Assembly: GCF_023115355.1 (NCBI RefSeq)
Contig: NZ_CP096019.1
Location: forward strand, 992,001 to 1,056,000
Direction: 5' to 3'
Source: Halocatena salina
GTDB lineage: Archaea; Halobacteriota; Halobacteria; Halobacteriales; Haloarculaceae
Length of the DNA: 64,000 nt
How positions within the stretch are numbered: the first letter of the stretch is position 1; every line of letters begins with the position of its first letter. Below, piece after piece: positions 45,813-54,584 of this stretch. Both the position numbers and the translations under genes were made by a program. Under the pieces are notes generated by a model, which did no database searches, was not told the DNA's origin, and worked only from the letters and a program-made list of their open reading frames with translations.

Positions 45813-45860
45813 AACTGACTAGCCAGTTAAACCGCGTCATCACTAACTGGCCAGTCAGTT
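45813..45860. promoter_or_regulatory. inverted pair of TetR operator sites
   Basis: AACTGACTAGCCAGTT at 45813-45828 and AACTGGCCAGTCAGTT at 45845-45860 are each near-palindromic. The reverse complement of the first matches the second at 15 of 16 bases. They lie 13-60 nt upstream of the TetR start codon, over its likely promoter, and are spaced 32 nt centre to centre, about three helical turns. Confidence 0.75.
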
Positions 45861-45912
45861 AAATGTGTTGTGGAATTGGATAGCAGTGTATCCTCACTCA
45901 AAACGATCGGAA

Positions 45913-46509
45913 TCAATCGGACAGTTGCACGATCACGATCGTCCCGGCGAAGATCGCCAACATGCCGAGAACGATCCGCAATCCGCCAGCAACGAGGACA
46001 GAGGAGAAGGCGAGTGCGATAGCGATCGTTCCGAACACCACCGCTGGCAGCGCCCGTCGTATCGTCTGTTCGTCGATGGTCGGTTGTGCCCCGGGCGGTG
46101 ACGGAGAGGGGGCCGGCCCCGATCCGTTCGTCCGGCGCGGACGACGCGATCCCGACAGCGTCGAATCGACGTTGACTGACGAATGATCTGGTGGGGTCGG
46201 TTCGATGGAGACCGGAACGAACCGCTTTTCGCTGCCGTATGCAGTCGCAACAGTCAACTCACCCTCAACTGCTACGCCCGATGAAACCGGAATCGTAAGC
46301 GAGAGCGTTTCCCCCTGTTCGATGTAGTAGTTAGTTGCGTCGAGATTCGCCACCTCTGACAAGTCCGCGTCGAGATTGAGGTACACGTGGGTCGACTCAC
46401 CGTGATTCCGTAGGACGACATCGAACGCTCCTTGTGTCTCGAACTTCTCAGGAACCCTGAGCGTGTGCATCCCTTCGGGATTGACATCGACGGTGAGACT
46501 ACCCTGCAC
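45913..46509 (-). CDS. conserved haloarchaeal membrane-anchored protein (DUF7524-like)
   Basis: The 198-residue protein starts with a beta-rich domain (LTVDVNPEGMHTLRVPEKF, FDVVLRNHGESTHVYLNLD). A Pro/Ser-rich linker (SGPAPSPSPPGAQP) follows, then two C-terminal hydrophobic helices (about 150-170, 175-193). It lacks a signal peptide, so the N-domain may lie in the cytoplasm. Function is unknown and the DUF name tentative. Confidence 0.75.
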   Translation of the reverse strand: MQGSLTVDVNPEGMHTLRVPEKFETQGAFDVVLRNHGESTHVYLNLDADLSEVANLDATNYYIEQGETLSLTIPVSSGVAVEGELTVATAYGSEKRFVPVSIEPTPPDHSSVNVDSTLSGSRRPRRTNGSGPAPSPSPPGAQPTIDEQTIRRALPAVVFGTIAIALAFSSVLVAGGLRIVLGMLAIFAGTIVIVQLSD

Positions 46510-46560
46510 GGGTTACTTAAATGGGTGTGGGCGTAAAAAAAGTACAGGTTCAGGCACGCC

Positions 46561-46755
46561 TCACTCTCTCATGTCAGGCGGCAACAAGTTCGGGATTCCA
46601 TCATTGATCGGATACTCCGTGCCACATTCGGTACAGACGAGTTCTCCGTCGATGATTTCCGTCTCCGTTTGGTTCGGTTCCTTTTGGGTCACCTCGAGTT
46701 CGAGCGCTTCTTTGTCAAGAGGACAACACAGGATGTCCATTAGCGTCTCCTTCAT
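46561..46755 (-). CDS. Trm112 family methyltransferase partner
   Basis: The 64-residue protein has LMDILCCPLDKEALELEV and LVCTECGTEYPINDGIPNLLPP, the zinc-binding and partner-binding motifs of Trm112. In eukaryotes and Haloferax, Trm112 stabilises several SAM methyltransferases that modify rRNA, tRNA and release factor. It lies 48 nt upstream of the DNA coding the end of purA on the same strand, so the two are separate or share a transcript. Confidence 0.93.
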   Translation of the reverse strand: MKETLMDILCCPLDKEALELEVTQKEPNQTETEIIDGELVCTECGTEYPINDGIPNLLPPDMRE

Positions 46756-46803
46756 ACTTGTTCACTCGACGCTTCGACGCAAAAGCGTGCCGGGTCGGGA
46801 CGA

Positions 46804-48150
46804 TTAAAACGGGGTTTCGCAGACGATCGTTTCTGATCGGCCCGGGCCGACACCGACCGCGTAGATCGGCGTCGACAACTCCTCACTGATGTAGTCGAGA
46901 TACGTCCGTGCAGCGTCGGGGAGCGACTCGTATCCCTGTTCGACGACAGCGGAATCGATTTCGGGCCAGCCCTCGAACGTCTTCGTCACGACCGCACACT
47001 GCCCCCATCGTTCGGTGGTCGATGGCATCGAATACAGTGTCTCCCCATCGAGTTCGTAGGCGTGGCCGACCTGAACCTCCTCCAACCCTGCGAGTACGTC
47101 GAGATGGTTCACGGCGAGTCCGGTGAATCCGTTCGCTCGTGCCGCGTGTCGGAGCATCGGCATGTCGAGCCAGCCGACGCGGCGCGGCCGACCCGTGACA
47201 GTTCCGTATTCCCCACCTTCGTCCCGAATGTACGTAGCAACGTCACTGGCCGCCGTATCTCCGCCGTCAGAGGGGGTTTGTCCCTCGACGTGTCCGAGTT
47301 CCGTCGGAAGCGGTCCGGTGCCGACGCGAGAAAGATACGCCTTCACGATGCCGACGATCTCCCCGTTGCCGACCGTCGCTGGTCCAAGCCCTGTCCCCGC
47401 CGGTGCACCGGTTGCAGTGGTATTGGAGGACGTAACGTAGGGATAGATGCCGTGATCGATATCGATAGCGGTTCCCTGTGCACCCTCTAGCATGACAGTT
47501 GCGCCGTCATCGATCTTCGAAGAAAGAAACTCTCCACCGTTGATTACCATCTCCCTGTTTTCGAGCCGCTGAGCGAAGCCCCGACACGTTTCATACAAGT
47601 GATCGACGTCGAACGCTTCGCCCGGATCGATGCCGTACACCTCCGTTGCGAGCGCCCGGTTGTGAGAGACAGCGTAGTCGAGCCGTTTGCGGAGTACTTC
47701 CGGATCGAGCAGATCCCCGACGCGGATGCCCCGGCGGCCCGCTTTGTCCTCGTACGTCGGCCCGATTCCTCGGCCGGTCGTTCCCGCTGCAAGATCGTCT
47801 TTCGCTTCCTCTTCGATGCCATCAAGCACGCGGTGGTAGGGCAAAATCACGTGGGCGCGCGCGGCGATCCGAACGTCCGGCTCCAACCCGCGCTCTCTGA
47901 GGGCGTCGATCTCCTCAAACAGCGTCGCCAGATTGACGACACAGCCGTTGCCGAGCACTCCCGTAGTACCACGAACAACCCCACTCGGAACGAGCGAGAG
48001 TTTGTACGTCTCGCCGTCGTGCACGACGGTGTGGCCCGCGTTGTCCCCACCTTGGTATCGAACGACGACATCCGCGGAATCGCCGTACAGATCGACGATA
48101 CCGCCCTTGCCCTCGTCGCCTAGCTGTGAGCCGACGATGGTTACAGTCAT
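46804..48150 (-). CDS. purA: adenylosuccinate synthetase
   Basis: PurA joins IMP and aspartate using GTP in AMP synthesis. The 448-residue protein has the GTP loop VGSQLGDEGKGGIVD at the start with catalytic Asp, GDNAGHTVV (catalytic His), GTTGRGIGPTYEDKAGRRGI, EGAQGTAIDIDHGIYPYVTSSN (shown in parts) and TGRPRRVGWLD. The ATG at 48150 (MTVTIVGSQ) is the family start; the frame stays open to 48360 but that extension is not family-like. Confidence 0.97.
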   Translation of the reverse strand: MTVTIVGSQLGDEGKGGIVDLYGDSADVVVRYQGGDNAGHTVVHDGETYKLSLVPSGVVRGTTGVLGNGCVVNLATLFEEIDALRERGLEPDVRIAARAHVILPYHRVLDGIEEEAKDDLAAGTTGRGIGPTYEDKAGRRGIRVGDLLDPEVLRKRLDYAVSHNRALATEVYGIDPGEAFDVDHLYETCRGFAQRLENREMVINGGEFLSSKIDDGATVMLEGAQGTAIDIDHGIYPYVTSSNTTATGAPAGTGLGPATVGNGEIVGIVKAYLSRVGTGPLPTELGHVEGQTPSDGGDTAASDVATYIRDEGGEYGTVTGRPRRVGWLDMPMLRHAARANGFTGLAVNHLDVLAGLEEVQVGHAYELDGETLYSMPSTTERWGQCAVVTKTFEGWPEIDSAVVEQGYESLPDAARTYLDYISEELSTPIYAVGVGPGRSETIVCETPF

Positions 48151-48386
48151 ACGCGGACGTTCCTGCCACCGCGCTAAACAGATTTCGATACCAGCGTCAC
48201 CTACTACCGTGTGCGAAAACACTCCGTGCGTTCTCCCTGATTGTGATCGATTTAAACGTTCCCGAACCGTCCGTACGATCGAGTGGCTTGTTCGTGGCTC
48301 GCGGCCGATCGGTAGTCCGAACCACAACCGGTATACCGGGGAGGAAACACCACACGACAACTAGGTTTTTCGAGAAGACAGCAACA

Positions 48387-48394
48387 TTTAAAAG
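48387..48394 (+). promoter_or_regulatory. TATA box of the winged-helix gene
   Basis: TTTAAAAG lies 33 nt before the ATG at 48420, consistent with a leaderless or very short-leader transcript. Spacer 48151-48386 otherwise shows nothing that I can name. Confidence 0.5.
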
Positions 48395-48419
48395 CATCAA
48401 ACACAAGTTAACAAGTGCC

Positions 48420-48725
48420 ATGATAGATAGACTGGAGAAGGAAGTCGATATGCTGGAACGGCACTTACAGGTGCTGAAAATGGTCATCACGAACGAGCCG
48501 ATCGGAATCGTAAAGATGTCCAACGAGACCGGCTATCCCCACCACAAGGTGCGGTATTCGCTTCGCGTTCTCGAAGAGGAGGATCTGATCGAGCCATCGA
48601 GCCAAGGAGCGATCACCACCGATCGGACCGAGGAGTTCGTCAGCGATCTCGACGGAAAACTCGATGAGATCACTGAGAAGCTCAGCGGAATGAAAATCGA
48701 CGAGGTCGCGGAAGTAGAAGGATAA
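48420..48725 (+). CDS. winged-helix transcriptional regulator
   Basis: The 101-residue protein begins with a helical charged stretch (IDRLEKEVDMLERHLQVLKMV). It then has a winged-helix DNA-binding unit with IGIVKMSNETGYPHHKVRYSLRVLEEEDLIEPS (in parts). The C-terminal helix is acidic. It is a small haloarchaeal regulator type; target genes are unknown. The ATG at 48420 is fixed by the TATA spacing and by the conserved start. Its 3' end touches the next convergent gene. Confidence 0.85.
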   Translation: MIDRLEKEVDMLERHLQVLKMVITNEPIGIVKMSNETGYPHHKVRYSLRVLEEEDLIEPSSQGAITTDRTEEFVSDLDGKLDEITEKLSGMKIDEVAEVEG

Positions 48726-50249
48726 TCAGAGATCCGGCATCGCAACGTGGAACTGCCGCTGGCGTGCTTCGACGAGACAGAGGTGGAATCCGCTCTTTCT
48801 GGAGAGGCGGACGTAGTTCGCCCGACTAGAACTGCTAAACAATCCCCCCCCACCGGCAGTAGCGTCGTCGGCGACCGTGAGCGCATCAGATTCGAAGTAA
48901 CTCGTGGTAACGAGCAGTGCGCCTGTCACTGGCCACTGGCTCGCCGCCACGCTCGCGTCGTCGAGTAACGTTTCTAGTTCCGACTCAGTGGTTGGTTCGT
49001 TCGAATCGTGGATGTTGACCACCAACAGCGGATCACCCCGCTTGTCGAAACAGACGATGTCGAAGTAGATCGACGTGCCGTCAACGGTGTTGCGCGCGTG
49101 AAGTGCTGCCCGGTCGATATCCGGGAGGTAGTCGTACAGTTCAGCCAAATCGTCCTCGTACCCCGCGTTGTAGATGACGTGAAGCAGATCTCGGACGATC
49201 CACGAGACGACATCGAACTCGATGGAGTCAGTGAGAAACTGTTCGAACGGTTCGTCTTCGACGACCGTGTTTTCGGCGTCGAAGCTCGTGTGGTGTTCGA
49301 GCGTGAGGTTGTCGTTTACCTCCTCTGGGGGAGCCTCCCCGTGATACGCGTCGGTGAGCGTCGCCCGGTTTTGGGTATGATACCGGACGAACAACGAAGT
49401 CCCTGACAGTGCTTTCTCGGGAACCAGCTCCGTCGTATCACGGGATGTCGAGGACGACGTAGTTGAGGATGGTGACGCCGATTCGAGTTCGTTGATCTGC
49501 TCTTGTAACCGCGAAATCCGTGTGTTGAGATGGTCCCGCTCTTCAAGCAGGTTGTCCCGTTCGGTCTCAAGCGCGTCGCGTTCGCGTTCGAGCGCGGTAA
49601 TGCGTCGTCGAAGATCCTCGACGCTTTCGCTTGCACCATCGGTTACCAGACGCTCTGACTGTCCCGGAAGCGCGCTAGGTGACGTATCAGAAGCCGATTC
49701 GCTCGTCTTCGGCTTCGAGACCGGGGCTGGAGCGATGGGAGCGACCGCGACTGTGTACTCGCCGGTGATAGTGTGACCGATGGTATCGGCCTGTTCGTTG
49801 GTTAAAAACCGATCCTCGGTTCCGACGAACGCGACACTCTCCGATCCAGTTTGATCGTACACGACGTAGTATTCGTCCCCACCGGAGGACAGTTGAAGAT
49901 AGCCGATGTACTCCTGACGACCGTTCCAATCGTCAAACGCGTTGGTTTGGTTCTTGATCGGAACCCGCGAAGTGTGGTGAGAGCTACTCCGAACGGGTTC
50001 TTGTTCTAACATCGAAAAAAGCACCGGAAGGACCGGATCAGGACTGATGTAAATCGTTCCGATAGATGTTATCTCATCGACATCACCGTCGAAGACACCG
50101 ACACTTTGGCCCTTGGACATGAGTATCCATGCGCCAGCGTGTACGGCCCCGCTGAATCCGGCACTCGCCAGGTCACGCAGTCCAACTTCCCCCTGTGTGA
50201 ACTGACGGGAGGGCCAACTCTCGATTCGTTCCACCGTGCGCCTCTGCAT
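48726..50249 (-). CDS. conserved haloarchaeal coiled-coil protein (DUF7527-like)
   Basis: The 507-residue protein has three parts. The N-terminal domain (1-165) contains SGAVHAGAWILMSKGQSVGVFDG (partly shown) and YYVVYDQTGSESVAFVG. A Ser/Pro linker leads to a coiled coil near 210-260 (RRRITALERERDALETERD). The C-terminal half contains VRYHTQNRATLTDAYHG and YFDIVCFDKRGDPLLVVNIHD, a restriction-endonuclease-like pattern at most. Function is unknown. DUF name from memory. Confidence 0.78.
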   Translation of the reverse strand: MQRRTVERIESWPSRQFTQGEVGLRDLASAGFSGAVHAGAWILMSKGQSVGVFDGDVDEITSIGTIYISPDPVLPVLFSMLEQEPVRSSSHHTSRVPIKNQTNAFDDWNGRQEYIGYLQLSSGGDEYYVVYDQTGSESVAFVGTEDRFLTNEQADTIGHTITGEYTVAVAPIAPAPVSKPKTSESASDTSPSALPGQSERLVTDGASESVEDLRRRITALERERDALETERDNLLEERDHLNTRISRLQEQINELESASPSSTTSSSTSRDTTELVPEKALSGTSLFVRYHTQNRATLTDAYHGEAPPEEVNDNLTLEHHTSFDAENTVVEDEPFEQFLTDSIEFDVVSWIVRDLLHVIYNAGYEDDLAELYDYLPDIDRAALHARNTVDGTSIYFDIVCFDKRGDPLLVVNIHDSNEPTTESELETLLDDASVAASQWPVTGALLVTTSYFESDALTVADDATAGGGGLFSSSSRANYVRLSRKSGFHLCLVEARQRQFHVAMPDL

Positions 50250-50408
50250 ATCCGTGTATTATCGGCCAAGAACAAATACTTTGCAAAGCAGCACTGGTCC
50301 AGCCCCCCCTCGTAGCTTCTAGCTGTTTCCCGTGTCGATCAGTGTTGGACGCGGCTCAGGTGATCGCTTGTCGTCGGAAAAGCGGATGTGACGCCCCGTT
50401 CCTGTCGG

Positions 50409-50903
50409 TCACGATCGCGTGTCGATGTACGAGGACGGCCGACAGCGATAGGACAGCTCCCGTTCGACTGGTTGGGGCAACCCATTCCACCTCGCTTGGG
50501 AGATGAGGTCACGCTCCCCGACGGCGACGACCCACTCCGTGATACTCGTTCGACGACCCTCTATCAGCAACGGATACTCCTTGACGCGCAGTACCCGATC
50601 GACCGGAAACTGCCGATAGCCGTTTCCAACGTCGATATCGACCGGACCGTTTTCGAATCCCGTAGAAAAGTCGCTCGTCGAATCAACAAGTATGTGATAC
50701 AGATACAGCTGATACACTGTATCATCCGAATACACCGACGTACTGTCTCGCCCGATTTCAATGATCCGGTGTGTGATCCCATCCAGCCGTATGCGCTTGG
50801 TGTTTTCTGCCTCCCGGTTCGACTGGTCAGACTGCTGGTTAGTGCTCGTACTCACGATCCGATCATCGAGCGGGAACGCTCGGTTACAACGTATTTCAGC
50901 CAA
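50409..50903 (-). CDS. hypothetical haloarchaeal protein
   Basis: A 164-residue frame with a beta-rich middle (RIRLDGITHRIIEIG, TVYQLYLYHILVDSTSD) and a C-terminal part RRTSITEWVVAVGERD. The opposite strand is also open over nearly the same span. I prefer this strand because its hydrophobic pattern is regular and its residue use is more acidic, but the base composition does not settle it. No family recognised. Confidence 0.5.
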   Translation of the reverse strand: MAEIRCNRAFPLDDRIVSTSTNQQSDQSNREAENTKRIRLDGITHRIIEIGRDSTSVYSDDTVYQLYLYHILVDSTSDFSTGFENGPVDIDVGNGYRQFPVDRVLRVKEYPLLIEGRRTSITEWVVAVGERDLISQARWNGLPQPVERELSYRCRPSSYIDTRS

Positions 50904-50959
50904 GTAATATTAGTTTAACGGAAATTGTACCGTTCACACACCAACGCGAAACCGATCGT

Positions 50960-51730
50960 CTACCGGGGTGGTCGGAGTCGATAGTATCGTCGATTCAACT
51001 CGTACATGTACCCTTCGCGCATGGTTTTGAGCACCGCGTAGGTCAGACAGCCGATGACGATCGGGAGCAAGAATGTCAGGTCAAAGAGGAGATGGGGCGG
51101 CATCATCGTCGGCATGAGGTTTTTGACCGAGAGCGCGGCGATCGTGATCGAGAAGATCACGCCAGCCATTCCGACAGCGGCCCAAAACGGCTGCTCGACG
51201 GGACGGCGCGCCGATCCTTTGTTCAGGAACGGGACGATGGCGATGAAGCCGACGACGACGAGGTTCGCAAGCACTCCGTAGGTACGATCGGACATCAGCT
51301 TCTCCCCGCCCAGTATCGTCAGCTCGGGATTGATCCCACCGAGCTTGAGCAGTCCGAACGACCAATACAGATACCAGTCCGGAAGGATGACCTCCGGCGT
51401 CTGGGCGGAGTTCGCCGGAGCCTCTAGGTGGGGTGGCATGGTCGCCGAGAGAAAGAGGATCATACCGACGAAAAACGAGGCGATGGCGAGATTGCGGATC
51501 GTTTCGTGGGGCCAGGAGGGAAAGCCAAGCACGTCACGCTCGATGTAGCTCGACTCGGTCCGAAGGTCCTGATCCTCACGGCGAGCACGTTCAAAATACT
51601 CGTAGGTCAGCCGGGACAACCCCTGTGTACGACCCTTCCGATCGCTCCACGTCGGGGTTTCGTCGTCCGGGGCGACGATGCCGGTTCCGTCCGTCCGGAT
51701 GACATCGTCAGTGGAGTCACTCTCGGTCAT
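50960..51730 (-). CDS. cytochrome b C-terminal half (subunit IV-like) of the bc complex
   Basis: The 256-residue protein is a split cytochrome b C-half: a long acidic N-terminus, then helices with SFFVGMILFLSATMPPH and PEVILPDWYLYWSFGLLKL, the conserved PDWY-like quinol-site loop (PEWY in classical bc complexes). Three more hydrophobic segments follow. It works with the N-half gene just upstream in the operon (82 nt gap). Heme ligands lie in the other half. Confidence 0.9.
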   Translation of the reverse strand: MTESDSTDDVIRTDGTGIVAPDDETPTWSDRKGRTQGLSRLTYEYFERARREDQDLRTESSYIERDVLGFPSWPHETIRNLAIASFFVGMILFLSATMPPHLEAPANSAQTPEVILPDWYLYWSFGLLKLGGINPELTILGGEKLMSDRTYGVLANLVVVGFIAIVPFLNKGSARRPVEQPFWAAVGMAGVIFSITIAALSVKNLMPTMMPPHLLFDLTFLLPIVIGCLTYAVLKTMREGYMYELNRRYYRLRPPR

Positions 51731-51812
51731 TGTTCGTTATCTGGAGTTACCATCGCGCTACCTTCAACGTTTTGTTAGTCCGATCGGATAATCTGAGATA
51801 GCAATCGACCGA

Positions 51813-52616
51813 TCAGTGCGGTTCCGCGATACCTTGCATCCAGACGATCCCGATGTGGATGGCGATCAGGGCCGTCACGATGAACGGCAACAAGAACACG
51901 TGCATGATGTACATCCGTTGGAGTGTCGCGGGATTGGGAGTAAACCCACCGAAGATGAGGTTTGCCACCCACTCACCTAACAGTGGTATCGACAGCGCCA
52001 TCTCGACGCCGATCTGGCTGGCCCAGTAGGCGAGCTGGTCCCACGTCAATAGATAGCCGGAATACCCGAACACCAGCGTGAGCGAGATGAGCACGATACC
52101 GAGCAACCAGTTGAGTTCTCGTGGCTCTTTGTACGCGCCCGTGAAGTACACCCGGAGCATGTGCAAGAACACTGCGGCGGTCATCACTTGGGCCGACCAC
52201 CGGTGAATACTCCTGAGCATGTACCCGAAGTTCAGATCCATCATGATGAACTCGAGCTGTCGGTAAGCCATCTCCGGGTCGCCACCCGCACCGGTGGCAC
52301 CGGGCGTATAGTAAAATCCGAGCAACGCGCCGCTGAACGCGGCGACGAGATACGCCAACAACGAGAAAAAGCCGAGCGAGTACAGCGGATACCAGTACCA
52401 AAACTTGTTGTCGAGGTTGTACTGCTCGGTGTGGCTCTTTGGCATCTGGAGGTTGACCTTATAATAGAGGTTCTCTAACAGCTCCAGATAGTCGACGACG
52501 CGAAACCGCTTGTCGAGCCACATGAGCGTTGTGAGATACCCACGTTCGACAGGTGTGAGGTCCTTGTTTTCCAACCAAGCTTCGTGGTCGTGGTCGTCTC
52601 GAGGTTCCAAACTCAT
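51813..52616 (-). CDS. cytochrome b N-terminal half of the bc complex
   Basis: The 267-residue four-helix protein carries the two b-heme His pairs: HRWSAQVMTAAVFLHMLRVYF in helix B and MHVFLLPFIVTALIAIHIG in helix D, each shown in part. WQLAYWASQIG-like WDQLAYWASQIG and ELNWLLGIVLISLTLVFGYSGYLLTW form the quinol-site loop. It passes electrons between quinol, hemes and the Rieske cluster. Its start is 5 nt from the Rieske stop. Confidence 0.93.
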   Translation of the reverse strand: MSLEPRDDHDHEAWLENKDLTPVERGYLTTLMWLDKRFRVVDYLELLENLYYKVNLQMPKSHTEQYNLDNKFWYWYPLYSLGFFSLLAYLVAAFSGALLGFYYTPGATGAGGDPEMAYRQLEFIMMDLNFGYMLRSIHRWSAQVMTAAVFLHMLRVYFTGAYKEPRELNWLLGIVLISLTLVFGYSGYLLTWDQLAYWASQIGVEMALSIPLLGEWVANLIFGGFTPNPATLQRMYIMHVFLLPFIVTALIAIHIGIVWMQGIAEPH

Positions 52617-52621
52617 CTCAC

Positions 52622-53512
52622 TTACTCTCCTCCACTGCCGCCGCTGTCTTCCGACTCACTGCTGCTGTCATCGGCCGGCCGGGGAAGCGACGTAAAGGTC
52701 GTTTCGATGATGCTGAACGGATTGTACACGGACTGGTGGCACTGACAATACACCTCGTTTTCAGCGCCGAAGCGAGCACTACCCTCAAACGCCTTGTAGC
52801 CGGGCACACAACAGAAGTGAGTGCACTTGTTGAGCCACGCGATGACGCCCTGATCCGTGCTCGCCTCCAACCACTGGTCGTTTTTGGCCATCTCCTCGAT
52901 CCGTTTGCTCCGCAGCACTTGAACCGGGATCGAAGTTTCGGTGTTTTGCGACCGCCACGTTGCGTCAGCGGGCTTTCCGAGACCGCTTTTGCCGATGTCG
53001 TTGCCCCAGTCCTCGTAATCGCTGAAATTGTCGATCGTGAGGGGATCACCGCCCGACAGTTCGCTGCTCTGCCATTCGTAGTTGGGGCTCGGCGCTGACT
53101 TGAAAACGTTGTCCTGATCGGCTTCAGGATCGATCCCTTCGTAGGTTTGGACGCCGCAGTACTGGAACCACTCCGTGGAGTAGGTAACACCGCCGATGTT
53201 GGTTTCCGCGACAGTGATCGTCTTCCCTCCTTGCTGAACCTCCTTTGGCTCGGGCCATCGACCGATGATCTCGCCGTTATTCCCGATCTCGATCGGGATC
53301 TGGGGCATGCCACGGGGGGCCGGACCGCCCGTGTTCTCGATCGCTCGGTACTTCGTAAGACCACCACCTTCACCCGACGAGGACGTGAGCGAGGTCGTTG
53401 CGACGCCGGTACCGGTCGCAACCGCGCCCAGCGATGCCGCACCAACGACTCCTTTCACGAACCGTCTACGACCCGTCTCAGCCGGATACTTGTCGTTATC
53501 TCGTTGTGCCAT
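52622..53512 (-). CDS. Rieske iron-sulfur protein
   Basis: The 296-residue protein has a Tat signal (GRRRFVKGVVGAASLGA) that also acts as membrane anchor. A long haloarchaeal middle region (about 60-220) precedes the 2Fe-2S motifs CTHFCCVPGY and YCQCHQSVYNPF. Canonical motifs are CTHLGC and CPCHGS; here there is an extra Cys and Gln for Pro, which I believe is partly a haloarchaeal trait. A Ser/Glu/Gly tail ends it. It is the electron acceptor from quinol for halocyanin or another carrier. Confidence 0.95.
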   Translation of the reverse strand: MAQRDNDKYPAETGRRRFVKGVVGAASLGAVATGTGVATTSLTSSSGEGGGLTKYRAIENTGGPAPRGMPQIPIEIGNNGEIIGRWPEPKEVQQGGKTITVAETNIGGVTYSTEWFQYCGVQTYEGIDPEADQDNVFKSAPSPNYEWQSSELSGGDPLTIDNFSDYEDWGNDIGKSGLGKPADATWRSQNTETSIPVQVLRSKRIEEMAKNDQWLEASTDQGVIAWLNKCTHFCCVPGYKAFEGSARFGAENEVYCQCHQSVYNPFSIIETTFTSLPRPADDSSSESEDSGGSGGE

Positions 53513-53518
53513 ACGTAT

Positions 53519-53905
53519 TCACCGTTTGTAGTACGGATACACTGCTCGTTTCATGCTCTCCCAAACGTTAACGTCAGAAGACTGCCCCTCCATATCTTCT
53601 TCTTCGACGTACAGATCTTCCCACTTGCGCCGTCGTTTTTTGACGACCATCACGTCCGGAAGGAATTCTTTTCTGTACAACAGAAGAATGAACGAGAGAT
53701 CGACGAAGATGAGCGTGAGCAAGCCACCCAAAAACATGTTTCCGTAGGGATCGAGCCCCCACCCAGTAGCGAGTCCGTAGGTGAACATCCCCACGAACAC
53801 GACTTCGAACACAGTGAGAAGGACGATCGCGATCGCCGCTGCTGTGCTTTCTCTGGGCGGTTCGTACCGATGGATCGCGCCGTAGCTGCTATCACCGGAT
53901 GGCAT
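53519..53905 (-). CDS. small membrane subunit of the bc operon (DUF7318-like)
   Basis: The 128-residue protein has two transmembrane helices (about 22-44, IAIVLLTVFEVVFVGMFTYG, and 56-76). A basic cytoplasmic tail reads VVKKRRRKWEDLYVEEEDMEG. Its ATG overlaps the halocyanin stop by one base (TAATG) and it ends 6 nt before the Rieske start, so it is cotranscribed. Probably an accessory subunit. DUF name tentative. Confidence 0.82.
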   Translation of the reverse strand: MPSGDSSYGAIHRYEPPRESTAAAIAIVLLTVFEVVFVGMFTYGLATGWGLDPYGNMFLGGLLTLIFVDLSFILLLYRKEFLPDVMVVKKRRRKWEDLYVEEEDMEGQSSDVNVWESMKRAVYPYYKR

Positions 53906-54525
53906 TAGCTGTTCCCTCCTTTGGTGTGTGCGCTCTCACCGTATTTGAGTAGATAGAACGTGAACACGAGCGACGTCGTCATCATCAGCCCTGCTCCAAA
54001 GCCCACGTAGTGGGGTTGGATCGGAACGCCCATCTCATCAGGTTCGACCTCCTGGGCGGCAGCCGGTGATTTGTGAGGAACTTCACCGACGGCGAGCGCG
54101 CCTAACATTCCCATCCCTTTGTGCGGTTGGCAGAAATAGGGGATCACGCCCTCTTCATCGGCAGTGTACTCGAAGGTGCCTTCACTTTTGATCTCACTTT
54201 TGAACTGCCCGTCTTCGGCTTGGACGTTGTGACCCGGACCTTCCCACTCCCAGATGATCTTCGTACCGGGATCGACGTGGACCGCCACGGGATCGAAGTT
54301 GTTCGAGCTGCCCGGACCGACCGCGATGGTGACTTCCCCTTGCCCGGTCTTATCGGCCGTGCTACCGCTACTCCAGCCGTTGGCGTCGTCCAAATACCCA
54401 CCGTAGTCGATCGGACCTGAGCCACCACCACCCTCCTGAGCGGCGGCTGGTCCGGCAACTGCAGATGTCGCAGCCGCGGTCCCCGCAGCGCCGCCGGCTG
54501 TGCGGAGAAATTCCCGTCTGTTCAT
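53905..54525 (-). CDS. halocyanin, membrane-anchored
   Basis: The 206-residue blue copper protein has a Tat signal (MNRREFLRTAGGAAG), a Gly-rich linker and a cupredoxin domain with Cu ligands in WEGPGHNVQ (His) and YFCQPHKGMGMLG (Cys, His, Met). A C-terminal transmembrane helix near 175-195 follows. It carries electrons from the bc complex to a terminal oxidase in place of cytochrome c. I used the ATG at 54525; the frame is open to 54564. Confidence 0.94.
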   Translation of the reverse strand: MNRREFLRTAGGAAGTAAATSAVAGPAAAQEGGGGSGPIDYGGYLDDANGWSSGSTADKTGQGEVTIAVGPGSSNNFDPVAVHVDPGTKIIWEWEGPGHNVQAEDGQFKSEIKSEGTFEYTADEEGVIPYFCQPHKGMGMLGALAVGEVPHKSPAAAQEVEPDEMGVPIQPHYVGFGAGLMMTTSLVFTFYLLKYGESAHTKGGNS

Positions 54526-54584
54526 ACACAGGCTGGAGTCAGAACCGAGTTCGTATAAACCCACCGAAGCCGCCGACAGCGCCG

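Noticed and set aside
50388-50918. Plus-strand gene at the hypothetical protein locus
   Set aside because: The minus-strand frame has a more regular pattern and acidic composition, though I cannot fully exclude the plus strand.
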